NCBI GenBank assembly: GCA_035552775.1
Contig: DASZKW010000016.1
Coordinates: 1 to 64,000, forward strand
Origin: DASZKW01 sp035552775
GTDB taxonomy: Bacteria > Actinomycetota > Acidimicrobiia > Acidimicrobiales > Palsa-688
Direction of reading: 5' to 3'
DNA length: 64,000 bases
Part shown: positions 1 to 7,846 of the stretch, piece after piece
Position numbering within the stretch: the stretch's first letter is position 1
Layout of the letters: the number at the start of each line of letters is the position of its first letter
Translations under genes and position numbers: made by a program
Notes under the pieces: model-generated
What the model was told of the DNA's origin: nothing
What the model saw: the letters and a program-made list of their open reading frames with translations, nothing else
Database searches by the model: none

Positions 1-322
1 GCCCGACCGGTCCCGAGCCGCGCACCGGGTCGGCGCCGCCGATGCTGTCGTCACGGACGCCCGCTGGGAGCATGCCGGCGGAGGCCTCCGCCTTCACTTC
101 GACAACCGAGGCGAGCGCGTGGCCGGCCGTGTTGGCCAGCCGCTCGCAGACGACGTAGTTGGCGCCCACCTCGATTGGCTCTCGAAAGCGGCGGCCGACC
201 CGCAGGTCGGTCTCCACGGTAGCGGCTGAGCGCCGCCCGAGGGCCCGCGAAATCCGGGCCTCGTAGAGCACCCCCCGGTGTACGCCGCGGGAGATCTCAC
301 GCTGGTCAGCGACGACGCCCAT
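1..322 (-). CDS. Partial hot-dog thioesterase-like protein (C-terminal part)
   Basis: The reverse frame is open from the ATG at 322 to the left edge, so the gene is cut by the window. The product resembles the second half of a hot-dog thioesterase: an alternating strand 'ATVETDLRVGRRFREPIEVG' is followed by an amphipathic strand ending 'ALASVVEVKAEA'. The frame stays open upstream to an ATG at 493, so a longer protein is possible, but that extension is low complexity with no recognisable motif. It lies just downstream of the chimeric integrase on the same strand. The family assignment rests on pattern only, and I see no catalytic residue that settles it. Confidence 0.35.
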   Translation of the reverse strand, partial: MGVVADQREISRGVHRGVLYEARISRALGRRSAATVETDLRVGRRFREPIEVGANYVVCERLANTAGHALASVVEVKAEASAGMLPAGVRDDSIGGADPVRGSGPVG

Positions 323-503
323 AGGCTGACGCAGCCGTGCACTGTGCGGGGGATCAGGGCACGGCGCCGCGCCAGCGGCCTGATCGGCGTCGGTTGCGGT
401 GTCGGGCGCGCTCAGACCGTGGGGCGTGGCCCGATGCTCAGGTGATCGGCCACGCAGAGCGCCGGGGCCGCACGCCTGGTTGGATGTGTCCATGGCGGGG
501 CGC

Positions 504-1694
504 CTATTCCGGCCAGTCCGAGTTCTCGATGATGTCAACGAAGTTGGCCCGCTGGTAGCCGGGGACGAATCGTTCCAGGACGTCGGCTTTGACGTTGCCG
601 AACGTGGTTTCCGGCTTGGGGGCAATGCCTTCGGTGAACGCCCTCAGGATGTTGCGCTTGACCAATGCCGTGGCGTGGAAGTGACGTAGGGAGTGAATGT
701 GGATGTCGGCGGCGATGCCCGCCTTGCGGCGCAGGCGGGTGAAGGCATGAGTGGTCGCGTCGGGATGTGGCGCCACGGCGCCGTCGGGGGCGACGGAGAA
801 CACGAAGCCCTCGGAGCCGAGCGTCATTCCGCAACTGGCGGCCTGCGCCGCTTGCTCTTCACGGCGATCCCGTAGGGCGGCGACGGTGGCGGCGTCGAGG
901 GACAGCCGACGGATGCTGGCTCGGGTCTTGGGAGCCTTGACGAGTGCGCCGCCCCGTGCGGCGATCACGCTCTCGTCCACCTTGGCGGTCCCCCCTTCGA
1001 GGTCGAGGTCCGACCATCGCAGGGCACACGCCTCGCCGCGGCGCATGCCCGTGGCGGCCAGCACCCTGAGAAAGCAGGCGAAGCGTGAGTCTCCATCGGC
1101 GCGGGCGGTTTGGAGAAGGCGGCACACCTCTTCGGCGTTGGGCGCCCGGACCTCCGCCCGGCGTTCGTCGAGGGCCCACGCGGGCACCTCGGCGTCGGCG
1201 GCCGGATTGGGAAGCGTCCCGCCGCTCCACTTGTGCGCCAGCCGGCACGAGCGGTGCAGTACCGCCTTGACCTGGCGCACGGTGGCCATGCCCTGCCCCG
1301 CTGCCTTGAGCGAGCGGTAGTAACGTTCCACGTCATAGGTGCTCAGGCCGGCAATGCGCCGCCGGCCGATCGAGGCTTGGATGTGGACCTGCCAGATGCC
1401 CTCGTAGTGGCGGGAGGTCTTGGGTGACAGGTCATCCCAGCCGTTGTCGCGCCACGCCGCTATTGCATCGTTGACCGTAGTGGTAGGCCCCCAGCGCACA
1501 GGCTCCTCGGGGACGGGTGCTGGTCGAGCGTCCTGGGTGGCCACCAGGCGAGCAAGCTCCCGTTCGGCGGCCCGGCGGCGGCCGTGGAAGGTGGCGTGAC
1601 GGTGGCGAACCCGCCCCTCGGCGTCGCGACCGAGGTATATCCGCAGCTCCCAGGTGTCCTTGCGGCCGCTCACCGGGCGCAGGCTGCCGGCCAT
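504..1694 (-). pseudogene. Tyrosine recombinase/integrase remnant fused to an HD-domain hydrolase tail
   Basis: The ORF is 396 codons from the ATG at 1694, which has a GGGGAGGAG ribosome site. It could be read further upstream, but that would run through the tRNA-Gln gene. Residues 10-55 look like an arm-binding domain and 70-160 like a SAM-like core-binding domain. The catalytic domain has the first Arg (TGMRRGEA, R218) and the HxxR box (HSLRH, 335-339). After about residue 345 integrase similarity stops: the second His/Trp and nucleophilic Tyr are absent. Residues ~346-396 instead resemble the C-terminus of HD-domain hydrolases (KPETTFGNVKADVL, then IIENSDWP). I infer a deletion joining two genes in frame; recombinase activity is not expected. 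Confidence 0.7.
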
Positions 1695-1809
1695 GGCTCC
1701 TCCCCTTCCCAACGCGGTTGTTGGGTTTAGTGTTGGGTATTTGGGGAGGCAGCCTACCAGCGAGGTGAGACGGTATGGAGAAACTGGCTTGCCAAAAGGG
1801 CTTTTGCAG

Positions 1810-1882
1810 CTGGCCGGGGAGGGCTCGAACCTCCAACCTCCTGATCCAAAGTCAGGCGTTCTGCCGATTGAACTACCGGCCA
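1810..1882 (-). tRNA. tRNA-Gln (anticodon TTG)
   Basis: The cloverleaf reads on the minus strand, 73 nt. The acceptor stem TGGCCGG/CCGGCCA is fully paired and the discriminator is G. The anticodon stem CCTGA/TCAGG encloses the loop CTTTGGA, giving anticodon TTG. The T-arm carries GGTTCGAGCC. CCA is not encoded. The integrase remnant begins 115 nt beyond its 3' end and reads away from it, the usual position of an integrase beside a tRNA attachment site. I found no second copy of the tRNA 3' end inside the window. Confidence 0.95.
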
Positions 1883-1921
1883 TCGGCGCCCCAGTTTCGC
1901 GCGTGCGGGCTCAGGCCAGCG

Positions 1922-2593
1922 TCAGATAACGCCTCGGCGGATGGCTATCGATACCGCGTGAGTCCGGTTTTTGGCCCCCAGGGCGGCGACGACCTCGTGC
2001 ACGATGCCCTTTATGGTGCTCTCCGAGTAGGCGAGGTCCTCGGCAATGACAGCGGAGCTCTGGCCGTCGGCGACGCGGCGCAGAACGTCGAGATTGCGTC
2101 CCGACAGGCTGATGGCATCCGAAGCGGCCAGGCGGCCGGCTGAAGCCGCCGACCAGGTGCGGGTGTGGTCGTCGGCGAGGTGGCTGCACGCGGCGGCCGC
2201 AGCCACCGCCTCGGCCAGCGCACGGGGCGTAGCGGCCCACCTGCCCAGCCACGCGCAAGCCCCGGCCGCGGCCGCCCGGGCCCCTTGGTCGGCGTCGAGT
2301 CGGCTGGCGAGCACGACGATCCCGGCGACACCGCGCTGGCGGACGGCGTGCAGGGCGGCGACGGCCTCCCGGTCGATGAGGTCTGTGGCGAGTAGCACCA
2401 CCCCTGCGCTCGTGGCCTTTTCCGGGACCACAGCCACCGCCGGGCAGGCCCGCAGGTATGTGGCCACTCCGCTACGCAATATGGCGTCGCGCCCGAGGAT
2501 CGAAACCGTGATCGGTGGTGCGAGGTCGCGCTCGGGTCGCTTCCTCATCACGGTGGCCACCGCTCCCCCGGCGGATCGGTGCAATTCGGACAT
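1922..2593 (-). CDS. LuxR/NarL-type regulator with degenerate receiver domain
   Basis: The protein has 223 residues from the ATG at 2593, preceded by GGAGGG. Residues ~28-130 follow the receiver fold, but where the phosphoacceptor Asp should end the third strand the sequence is VVLLATD, so aspartyl phosphorylation looks unlikely. Residues 162-223 form a LuxR-type helix-turn-helix (LSGRNLDVLRRVADG, then SESTIKGIV). No sensor kinase is adjacent, so it is an orphan regulator. It is divergent from glmU across a 200-bp spacer and upstream of tRNA-Gln on the same strand. The target is unknown; the gap suggests autoregulation or control of glmU, which is inference. Confidence 0.8.
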   Translation of the reverse strand: MSELHRSAGGAVATVMRKRPERDLAPPITVSILGRDAILRSGVATYLRACPAVAVVPEKATSAGVVLLATDLIDREAVAALHAVRQRGVAGIVVLASRLDADQGARAAAAGACAWLGRWAATPRALAEAVAAAAACSHLADDHTRTWSAASAGRLAASDAISLSGRNLDVLRRVADGQSSAVIAEDLAYSESTIKGIVHEVVAALGAKNRTHAVSIAIRRGVI

Positions 2594-2665
2594 TGCCCAA
2601 CCCTCCGTGTCGCCCCTCGCGTGACGGGCCCACCGTGGGCTGGCGGGCTCCCGTTTGTCGGCCGG

Positions 2666-2671
2666 ATCATA
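2666..2671 (-). promoter_or_regulatory. Candidate -10 element for the LuxR-type gene
   Basis: On the minus strand the spacer reads TATGAT, close to the consensus -10, about 70 nt before the ATG at 2593. A perfect TTGACA lies at 2699-2704 on the same strand, but the 27-nt gap is too long for a standard promoter. The -10 is plausible and the -35 assignment is uncertain. Confidence 0.25.
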
Positions 2672-2794
2672 GGTCCTGATTGCCGGCTGAGCGAACTTTG
2701 TCAAGGGTTGGCCTTATCGAGCACCTGCCGATGGCCGCCGCCGGTGGCCCAGCCGACCCCGGTCGGGTCCCCGCCCCAACTAGAAAGGGGACCG

Positions 2795-3958
2795 GTGAGT
2801 GATTCCCCAAGTCGTCGCCCCGCCTCGGTCGCCAGCGCCCGCCGGCCGGTGTCGGCGGTCGTGCTCGCCGCCGGGGAGGGCACCCGGATGCGATCGGAGC
2901 GCCCCAAGCCCCTCCATCCGCTGTGCGGCCGTCCCATGGTCCTCCACGTCCTCGACGCTCTTGCCGAGCTCGATGTGGACCGTGCGGTCGTCGTGGTGGG
3001 CCACGGCGCCGAACTCGTGATCAAGGCCCTGGCCGACGCCGCCCCGCCGGGCCTCGCCATCGAATTCGTCGACCAGCATGTGCAGCGCGGCACTGGCGAC
3101 GCCGTATCTGTCGCCCTCAGCGCGTTCGCGGTCGATGACGACGACCTCGACGACGGGGGCGACATCGTCGTGTTGCCCGGCGACACCCCCCTGCTGCGAC
3201 CGGCGACGCTCGCCGCATTGGTCCGGCATCACCGGCGGAACGACGCAGCCGCCACCGTGCTCACCGCCCGCCTCGGTGACCCCACCGGGTACGGAAGGGT
3301 CGTGCGGGGCAAGGACGGGCGCGTGGCGCGCATCGTCGAGCAGGCCGACGCCAGCGTCGACGAACTGGGGGTCAACGAGGTCAACACCTCCATTTACGCC
3401 TTCCGCCGTTCGGTGCTGGCGCCGGCGCTGCGACGCCTGTCACCCGACAACGCCCAGGGTGAGTACTACCTGACCGACACCCTGGCCGTCCTTCACGACG
3501 CCGGCTACCCGGTGACCTCGATGGTCGCCGACGACTCAATGGAGGCGGCCGGCGTCAACGACAGGGCCCAGCTGGCAGTCGCCGAGGCGGTGCTGCGGGA
3601 CCGGATCAACGAGCGCTGGATGCGCCGCGGTGTGACCATGCTGGATCCGGAGCACACCTACGTCGACACTGAGGTCCGCATCGGCATCGACGTGACCCTG
3701 TTCCCGGGGACCCTGCTCCAAGCTCGGACCGTCATCGGCGCAGGCGCCGAGGTCGGACCGGGTTGCCAGCTGACCGACTGCACGGTCGGCGACGGGGCAG
3801 TCCTATCCCACACCGTCGGGCGCGGCGCTGACATCGGCGCGGGCGCCATCGTGGGTCCGTGGGCCACGCTGCCCCCGGGATCGCATGTCGCGCCTGGAAC
3901 CGTCACAGGGCCGTGCTTCACTGGTGGCAGTGACGCCGACACACTCGACGAACGCTGA
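2795..3958 (+). CDS. glmU: GlmU-type UDP-GlcNAc pyrophosphorylase with shortened acetyltransferase domain
   Basis: The GTG at 2795 follows AGAAAGGGG and gives 387 residues. The N-terminal nucleotidyltransferase domain has the signature LAAGEGTRMRSERPKPLH (24-41) and should make UDP-GlcNAc from UTP and GlcNAc-1-phosphate. The C-terminal left-handed beta-helix (about 275-375) has hexapeptide repeats but stops early. GlmU proteins are usually 450-495 residues. Against remembered E. coli GlmU, the protein ends before the region of catalytic His363, and the position of Arg333 reads Pro (TLPPGS). It is followed 30 bp later by prs, the usual actinobacterial order. Pyrophosphorylase activity is likely; glucosamine-1-phosphate acetyltransferase activity is doubtful. 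Confidence 0.88.
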   Translation: MSDSPSRRPASVASARRPVSAVVLAAGEGTRMRSERPKPLHPLCGRPMVLHVLDALAELDVDRAVVVVGHGAELVIKALADAAPPGLAIEFVDQHVQRGTGDAVSVALSAFAVDDDDLDDGGDIVVLPGDTPLLRPATLAALVRHHRRNDAAATVLTARLGDPTGYGRVVRGKDGRVARIVEQADASVDELGVNEVNTSIYAFRRSVLAPALRRLSPDNAQGEYYLTDTLAVLHDAGYPVTSMVADDSMEAAGVNDRAQLAVAEAVLRDRINERWMRRGVTMLDPEHTYVDTEVRIGIDVTLFPGTLLQARTVIGAGAEVGPGCQLTDCTVGDGAVLSHTVGRGADIGAGAIVGPWATLPPGSHVAPGTVTGPCFTGGSDADTLDER

Positions 3959-3988
3959 CACACTCAATCATGGGGAGGCACCCGCCTG

Positions 3989-5005
3989 ATGGAACTGGTC
4001 CCCAAGCGCACTCTGCACCTGTTTTCGGGGCGGTCCCACCCGGCCCTGGCCGCGAAGATCGCCTCCCATCTCGAGCTCGACATGAGCGGTGCCCACCTGG
4101 TTGACTTTGCCAACGGCGAGGTCCGGCCCCGTTTCGAGCAGTCGGTACGGGGTGCCGACGTCTTCATCATCCAGACCCACTGCCGCACGCCTGTCGCGCC
4201 CGGAGAGAGCCAGCCGAGCCGGTCGGTCAACGACTCGCTGATGGAGCAGTGGATAATGATTGACGCGGCCAAGCGGGCGTCGGCCAAGCGCATAACCGCG
4301 GTGTGCCCCTACTACGGGTACTCCCGCCAGGACCGCAAGTCCAAGGGCCGCGAGCCCATCACCGCCCGGATGGTGTCCGACTTCTTCACTGCCGCAGGGG
4401 CGGACCGGATCATGTCGGTCGACTTGCACTCTGGCCAGATCCAGGGCTTCTTCGACGGTCCCGTCGACCACCTGACGGCGGTGCCCCTGCTCACCAGGTA
4501 TTTGCGGGAACACGCGCCCAGCGGCGACTTCGTCATGGTGTCACCCGACACAGGGCGCACCAAGATGGCAGAGCAGGCGGCCCGCCACGCCGGCGAGGAG
4601 GTGGACGTGGCCAGCGTCTACAAGCGCCGGGCCAAAGATGCCGTCAACCAGGTCCGGGCCCTGGACGTCATGGGCGCCGTGCGTGGGCGCATGTGCGTCC
4701 TGATCGACGACATGATCGACACCGCCGGGACGATCTGCGCGGCCTCGGACATCCTCTACGAGCAGGGCGCGACAGAGGTGTGGGCGATGGCGACGCATGC
4801 GGTGCTGTCCGAGCCTGCGATCGACCGCCTGAAAAACTCACGCATCTCCCGGGTGGTGGTGACCGACACCTTGCCGATCCAGGCTGAAAAGCAGATCGAC
4901 AAGATCGAGGTGGTTTCGGTGGCCAAGGTCTTCGCCGACGCCATCGACGCCGTGTTCGCCGACGGATCGGTATCCGACATATTCGGCGGGGAGAACCAGA
5001 CGTGA
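3989..5005 (+). CDS. prs: Ribose-phosphate pyrophosphokinase (PRPP synthetase)
   Basis: This 338-residue enzyme transfers pyrophosphate from ATP to ribose-5-phosphate to make PRPP for purine, pyrimidine, His and Trp synthesis. The PRPP synthetase signature DLHSGQIQGFF is at 145-155 and the PRPP-binding loop DDMIDTAGT at 240-248. Compared with the usual family sequence, roughly a dozen extra residues sit after FIIQTHC (around 66-79) before VNDSLME. The ATG has GGGGAGG upstream. It follows glmU by 30 bp and is probably cotranscribed. It ends just before the toxin module, where other actinobacteria continue with housekeeping or lipoprotein genes. Confidence 0.95.
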   Translation: MELVPKRTLHLFSGRSHPALAAKIASHLELDMSGAHLVDFANGEVRPRFEQSVRGADVFIIQTHCRTPVAPGESQPSRSVNDSLMEQWIMIDAAKRASAKRITAVCPYYGYSRQDRKSKGREPITARMVSDFFTAAGADRIMSVDLHSGQIQGFFDGPVDHLTAVPLLTRYLREHAPSGDFVMVSPDTGRTKMAEQAARHAGEEVDVASVYKRRAKDAVNQVRALDVMGAVRGRMCVLIDDMIDTAGTICAASDILYEQGATEVWAMATHAVLSEPAIDRLKNSRISRVVVTDTLPIQAEKQIDKIEVVSVAKVFADAIDAVFADGSVSDIFGGENQT

Positions 5006-5088
5006 GGGCCGGGCGCCAAGTCGCCTATCGCAGCTACCTCCGACCCGACGGCCGAACAGGGACCGCGCCAACTTCGGGCGCCGGGGCA

Positions 5089-5094
5089 TAAGCT
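5089..5094 (+). promoter_or_regulatory. Candidate -10 (TAAGCT) for a leaderless toxin transcript
   Basis: TAAGCT ends 9 nt before the GTG at 5104 and there is no Shine-Dalgarno sequence, which fits a leaderless mRNA. If real, the toxin module has its own promoter rather than relying on prs readthrough. Confidence 0.35.
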
Positions 5095-5103
5095 TGAATT
5101 CTG

Positions 5104-6552
5104 GTGACCGGTATAGACGTCTACGACTGGTCAGTGTTCGGCGGCAACCCCGTGCCCGGCGACCCCGACGCGGTGAGGGCCATCACGTCACGGTTCTTCA
5201 ACTTCTCCGACGAGGTGCACCAGCAAAACAAGTTGGTGCGGGCGGTGGGCCAGGACGCGGACTCCGTGTGGGTGGGTCCCGCCGCCCAGCGGTTCCATCC
5301 CCACGTCACCAAGCTTAACGGCCAGCTGGACAAGCTGGTGGCCTCCTACCGGGATGCGGCCGAGGCGCTGGGCGCCTTTTGGCCGGAGCTGCGCGCCGCT
5401 CATGACCTCGCCGTCACCGCCCTGGCCCGGGCCCAGGCGGCCCGGCAGGCTATCGAAGCCGCCGCCACTCAGGTCCAAGCGGCCCAGTCGGCGTCGTGGT
5501 CGACCGCCTCCGCCTACAACCAGGCGAGCACGGCGCTTGCGTCGACGGCCACCCCAGCCCCTACCGATGTGGCCAACGTGCAGGCGCTGCAGGCGGGCTA
5601 CCTGGGGGCGCAGGTCCAGCTGGCCTCGGCCAACTCCTGCCTGGCGGCGGCCAACGCCGAGATGGCAGCCGCCCAGGGGATGAAGGACACGGCGATCGAC
5701 CAGGCACGTGGCGCCTCGTCCGTGTGTGCGTCGGGCCTCCACGAGGCCAGCGCGGCGGGCATCGAGAACCCGCACCGCGGGTGGCTGTCGGCGGTGTTCG
5801 ACGACGTCGGCAATGTCGCCGAGGGCACCTGGCACGCGGTGAGCAAGGACGTGGTGGCCGGAGCCGAAGACGTATGGCACTGGGGCGAGGACCATGAGGG
5901 TCTCGTGGTCGGGATCGGCCTCGGCCTCGCCGGCGTCGCCCTCACCGTGGTCAACGCCGCTCAGCTCGGCCTGGACCCCGTCACTGATGCCGCCGAGGTG
6001 GCTGACACCACCGCCCTGGTCGGAGACGTGTCGGGCACCGCCGCAGAAGCGGCGGCGAGCGGTGCCGGGGACGCGGCGGCGAGCGGTGGGGAGGACGCGG
6101 CGGCGAGCGGTGGGGAGGACGCGGTGGGCACGGGGGGTACGGGGGCCGGAGACCCTCAGCTCCCGATCCGGTGGGGACCGTACAACGGGCCGGGCCCCCT
6201 CGGGCAGGACGTCGCCAGTACCTTCCGGAGTTCGACGTACGACCAGAAGCTGCTGGAAGAAGACTCCACGCTGTACCACTCCTATGGCGGCAGGTCCGGT
6301 CCGCTGTCGCCTTTCTGGTCCCGCATCGAGCCGGCGGGTCCCTTGCAATCCCAGCTCGACAATGCCCTCAACCCGGCGTGGGGCAACACCGCGGAGAACT
6401 ATTCGATCATCCGGGTGCCCCAGGGCGCCGAGGTCTTCGAAGGGGTGGTCGGTCCCCAGCCGCTCGAGGGTGGGGGCTCGCTCCTCGGCGGCGGGAGTCA
6501 GGTTTACATACCTCAGGTGGACCCCGACTGGCTCATAGGCACCGGAAGATGA
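5104..6552 (+). CDS. Putative WXG-type polymorphic toxin with C-terminal NAD-enzyme-like domain
   Basis: The protein has 482 residues. The N-terminal ~100 residues are helical with a WVG motif at 55-57 followed by PAAQRF, like WXG100/LXG substrates of type VII secretion. Residues ~100-225 are an Ala/Gln-rich coiled coil. A hydrophobic stretch lies near 262-290, then a repeat linker (AAASGGED units). The C-terminal ~130 residues carry SYGGRSGPLSPFW, an NPAWGNT block, VPQGAEVFEG and a final LGGGSQVYIP motif. That block pattern recalls TNT/ADP-ribosyltransferase-like toxin tips, by memory only. Its stop overlaps the next gene by ATGA, the typical position of an immunity gene. It has no signal peptide. 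Domain identity is inference; the modular toxin layout is seen. Confidence 0.6.
   Translation: MTGIDVYDWSVFGGNPVPGDPDAVRAITSRFFNFSDEVHQQNKLVRAVGQDADSVWVGPAAQRFHPHVTKLNGQLDKLVASYRDAAEALGAFWPELRAAHDLAVTALARAQAARQAIEAAATQVQAAQSASWSTASAYNQASTALASTATPAPTDVANVQALQAGYLGAQVQLASANSCLAAANAEMAAAQGMKDTAIDQARGASSVCASGLHEASAAGIENPHRGWLSAVFDDVGNVAEGTWHAVSKDVVAGAEDVWHWGEDHEGLVVGIGLGLAGVALTVVNAAQLGLDPVTDAAEVADTTALVGDVSGTAAEAAASGAGDAAASGGEDAAASGGEDAVGTGGTGAGDPQLPIRWGPYNGPGPLGQDVASTFRSSTYDQKLLEEDSTLYHSYGGRSGPLSPFWSRIEPAGPLQSQLDNALNPAWGNTAENYSIIRVPQGAEVFEGVVGPQPLEGGGSLLGGGSQVYIPQVDPDWLIGTGR
6049..6120 (+). repeat. Three 24-bp in-frame tandem repeats in the toxin linker
   Basis: Units at 6049-6072, 6073-6096 and 6097-6120 are near-identical (the first is diverged) and encode AAASGGED-like octapeptides. 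They form the flexible linker between the hydrophobic segment and the C-terminal domain. Confidence 0.85.
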
Positions 6553-6890
6553 GCACCTCGCCAGACGAGCGCGTGGTCCAGTGGTTCGAGCGGGTCAAGC
6601 TGGCCAGCTTGGAGTTGCCGACAGGCTGGTTCGGTCGTCCTCACGGGGACCTGCACCAGCTGACGTGGTCTGGGTCAGCCAGCCGCCGGATCATCTTGGA
6701 ATTGGACGAGCACCTATTGCTGATGGCTACCGATCCTGGCCCTGTAAGTTGTGACGAGCGCAGCCTGACCATTCCTTCGTTCGCCCAGCTGGTGTTCGCC
6801 TGGGAGGAGTTCGGCAACCGCCGCCCCCACCTCCAGGGGTTCACCACCGGGGCGCTGCGGTTCTGGGCTCAGGGATCTCAGTTACCCTGA
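6549..6890 (+). CDS. Candidate immunity protein of the upstream toxin
   Basis: This small cytoplasmic protein has 113 residues, without signal peptide or membrane segment. Its ATG overlaps the toxin stop (ATGA), so the two are translationally coupled. I do not recognise the family. It has a beta-rich middle (RRIILELDEHLLLMA, residues ~46-60) and aromatic-rich ends (WFERV near the start, ALRFWAQG at the end). The next gene starts 6 bp downstream. The immunity role is inferred from size, coupling and position immediately after a toxin-tip domain. It could instead be a chaperone for the WXG-type protein. Confidence 0.5.
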   Translation: MSTSPDERVVQWFERVKLASLELPTGWFGRPHGDLHQLTWSGSASRRIILELDEHLLLMATDPGPVSCDERSLTIPSFAQLVFAWEEFGNRRPHLQGFTTGALRFWAQGSQLP

Positions 6891-6896
6891 GGGCTC

Positions 6897-7658
6897 ATGC
6901 CTACCGATGGTGCTGAGTTGGAAGCAGCGCTCGGCGCCGCGGCGGGCGGCGGGGGTCAGCCCGTTGACGTCCTGCGGTTGCTCCCACAGGCCCGGGTTTG
7001 GGTGGTCGGCAGCCGGGAAACGCCGCCGGCAGGACCCGGGGAGGGCGGTTCGGTTGAGCAGAGCCTGCGGCTGCTCCTCACCAGGGTCGGCAACACGACG
7101 ATCCTTGCTGTGTTCACCTCTCAGGCGCTCCTGGAGGCCCACGCCGAGGCCCATCAGCGCTGGCTGGCGCTCCCCGCCGGCGACGTGATGGCCGGCGCCC
7201 CCCCCGGCGTGGAAGTGGTCGTAAACCCCGGGACCCCCCACTCCTACCGCCTCGACCGCACGCAGGTGGAGCAACTGGCGCGACACCGGTCCCCGGCGGC
7301 GGACGCCTCATCGACGTCGGTGGCGCCCGAGGGCGACGAGGTGTTCCTGGGCCTCCCCGCGCAGCGCCCCGACCAGCTGCTCGACGCCCTCGCCGACCAC
7401 CTCCGGAGCGAGCCGAGCATCTGGCGCGCCTACTCTGCGCAGATCTACCGCCGGGCCGACGGCCGCCCGCCGCATCCGTTGGTGGGGATCGAGCTGGACG
7501 CAGGAGGCGACACCCCGGCGGTGATGGAGAGCGCCGCCGCCGTCGCCCGCCGCCACAGCGAGTTGCCGGTGGACCTGATCGTCGCCGACGGTGGCTCCCT
7601 GGCCCGCTGGCTGACGACCAACGGCGAACCTTTCTTCGACCGCGGTGTGACCAGCTGA
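6897..7658 (+). CDS. SseB-family protein
   Basis: The protein has 253 residues. The N-terminal half (about 18-130) matches the SseB N-terminal domain pattern: a beta strand VWVVGSRE, then LAVFTSQALLEAH, a GDVMAGAPPGVEVVVNPGTPHSYRL segment and a helix. The C-terminal half (145-250) matches the SseB C-terminal domain with FLGLPAQRPDQLLDAL and PVDLIVADG. SseB-type domains are often encoded beside secreted toxins or secretion substrates. Here the gene closes the toxin-immunity unit with a 6-bp gap. A precise role (chaperone, adaptor or second immunity factor) cannot be read from the sequence. Confidence 0.7.
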   Translation: MPTDGAELEAALGAAAGGGGQPVDVLRLLPQARVWVVGSRETPPAGPGEGGSVEQSLRLLLTRVGNTTILAVFTSQALLEAHAEAHQRWLALPAGDVMAGAPPGVEVVVNPGTPHSYRLDRTQVEQLARHRSPAADASSTSVAPEGDEVFLGLPAQRPDQLLDALADHLRSEPSIWRAYSAQIYRRADGRPPHPLVGIELDAGGDTPAVMESAAAVARRHSELPVDLIVADGGSLARWLTTNGEPFFDRGVTS

Positions 7659-7771
7659 CCCAGCGGACCGTCAAGATGACGACCGCGGTGTGCCCAGCTG
7701 ACCCCAGAGGACCGTCAAGATGACGACTGCGGTGTGCCCAGCTGACCCCAGAGGACCGTCAAGATGACGAC
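7641..7771 (+). repeat. Three tandem copies of a 43-44-bp repeat
   Basis: Copies at 7641-7683 (43 bp), 7684-7727 and 7728-7771 (44 bp each) are almost identical. The first overlaps the last codons and stop of the SseB gene; the others fill the spacer before rplY. Each contains GGACCGTCAAGATGAC, which shares GTCAAGATG with the rplY start region (GTCAAGATGGC at 7839-7849). There are no unique spacers, so this is not a CRISPR array. It marks the right border of the toxin module and probably arose by serial duplication. Confidence 0.9.
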
Positions 7772-7846
7772 TGCCACCAGCCGGACACCCGTCGAGTAGC
7801 ATGTCACGGGCCCCGCAGACCTACATCGCCCTAGGAGCGCGTCAAG

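Noticed and set aside
94..342. An 82-codon minus-strand frame near the left edge.
   Set aside because: The adjacent frame on the same strand reads as a hot-dog-like protein and stays open to the edge; this one is a shadow.
1..1810. Second attachment-site copy of the tRNA-Gln 3' end.
   Set aside because: I looked for the T-arm/acceptor sequence to the left of the integrase and found none inside the window.
1695..1883. Integrase start at 1883, adding 63 residues.
   Set aside because: It would translate through the tRNA-Gln gene; the ATG at 1694 has a good ribosome site and begins the arm-binding domain.
7641..7771. CRISPR-like array.
   Set aside because: The units are directly adjacent with no unique spacers, and no cas genes are near.
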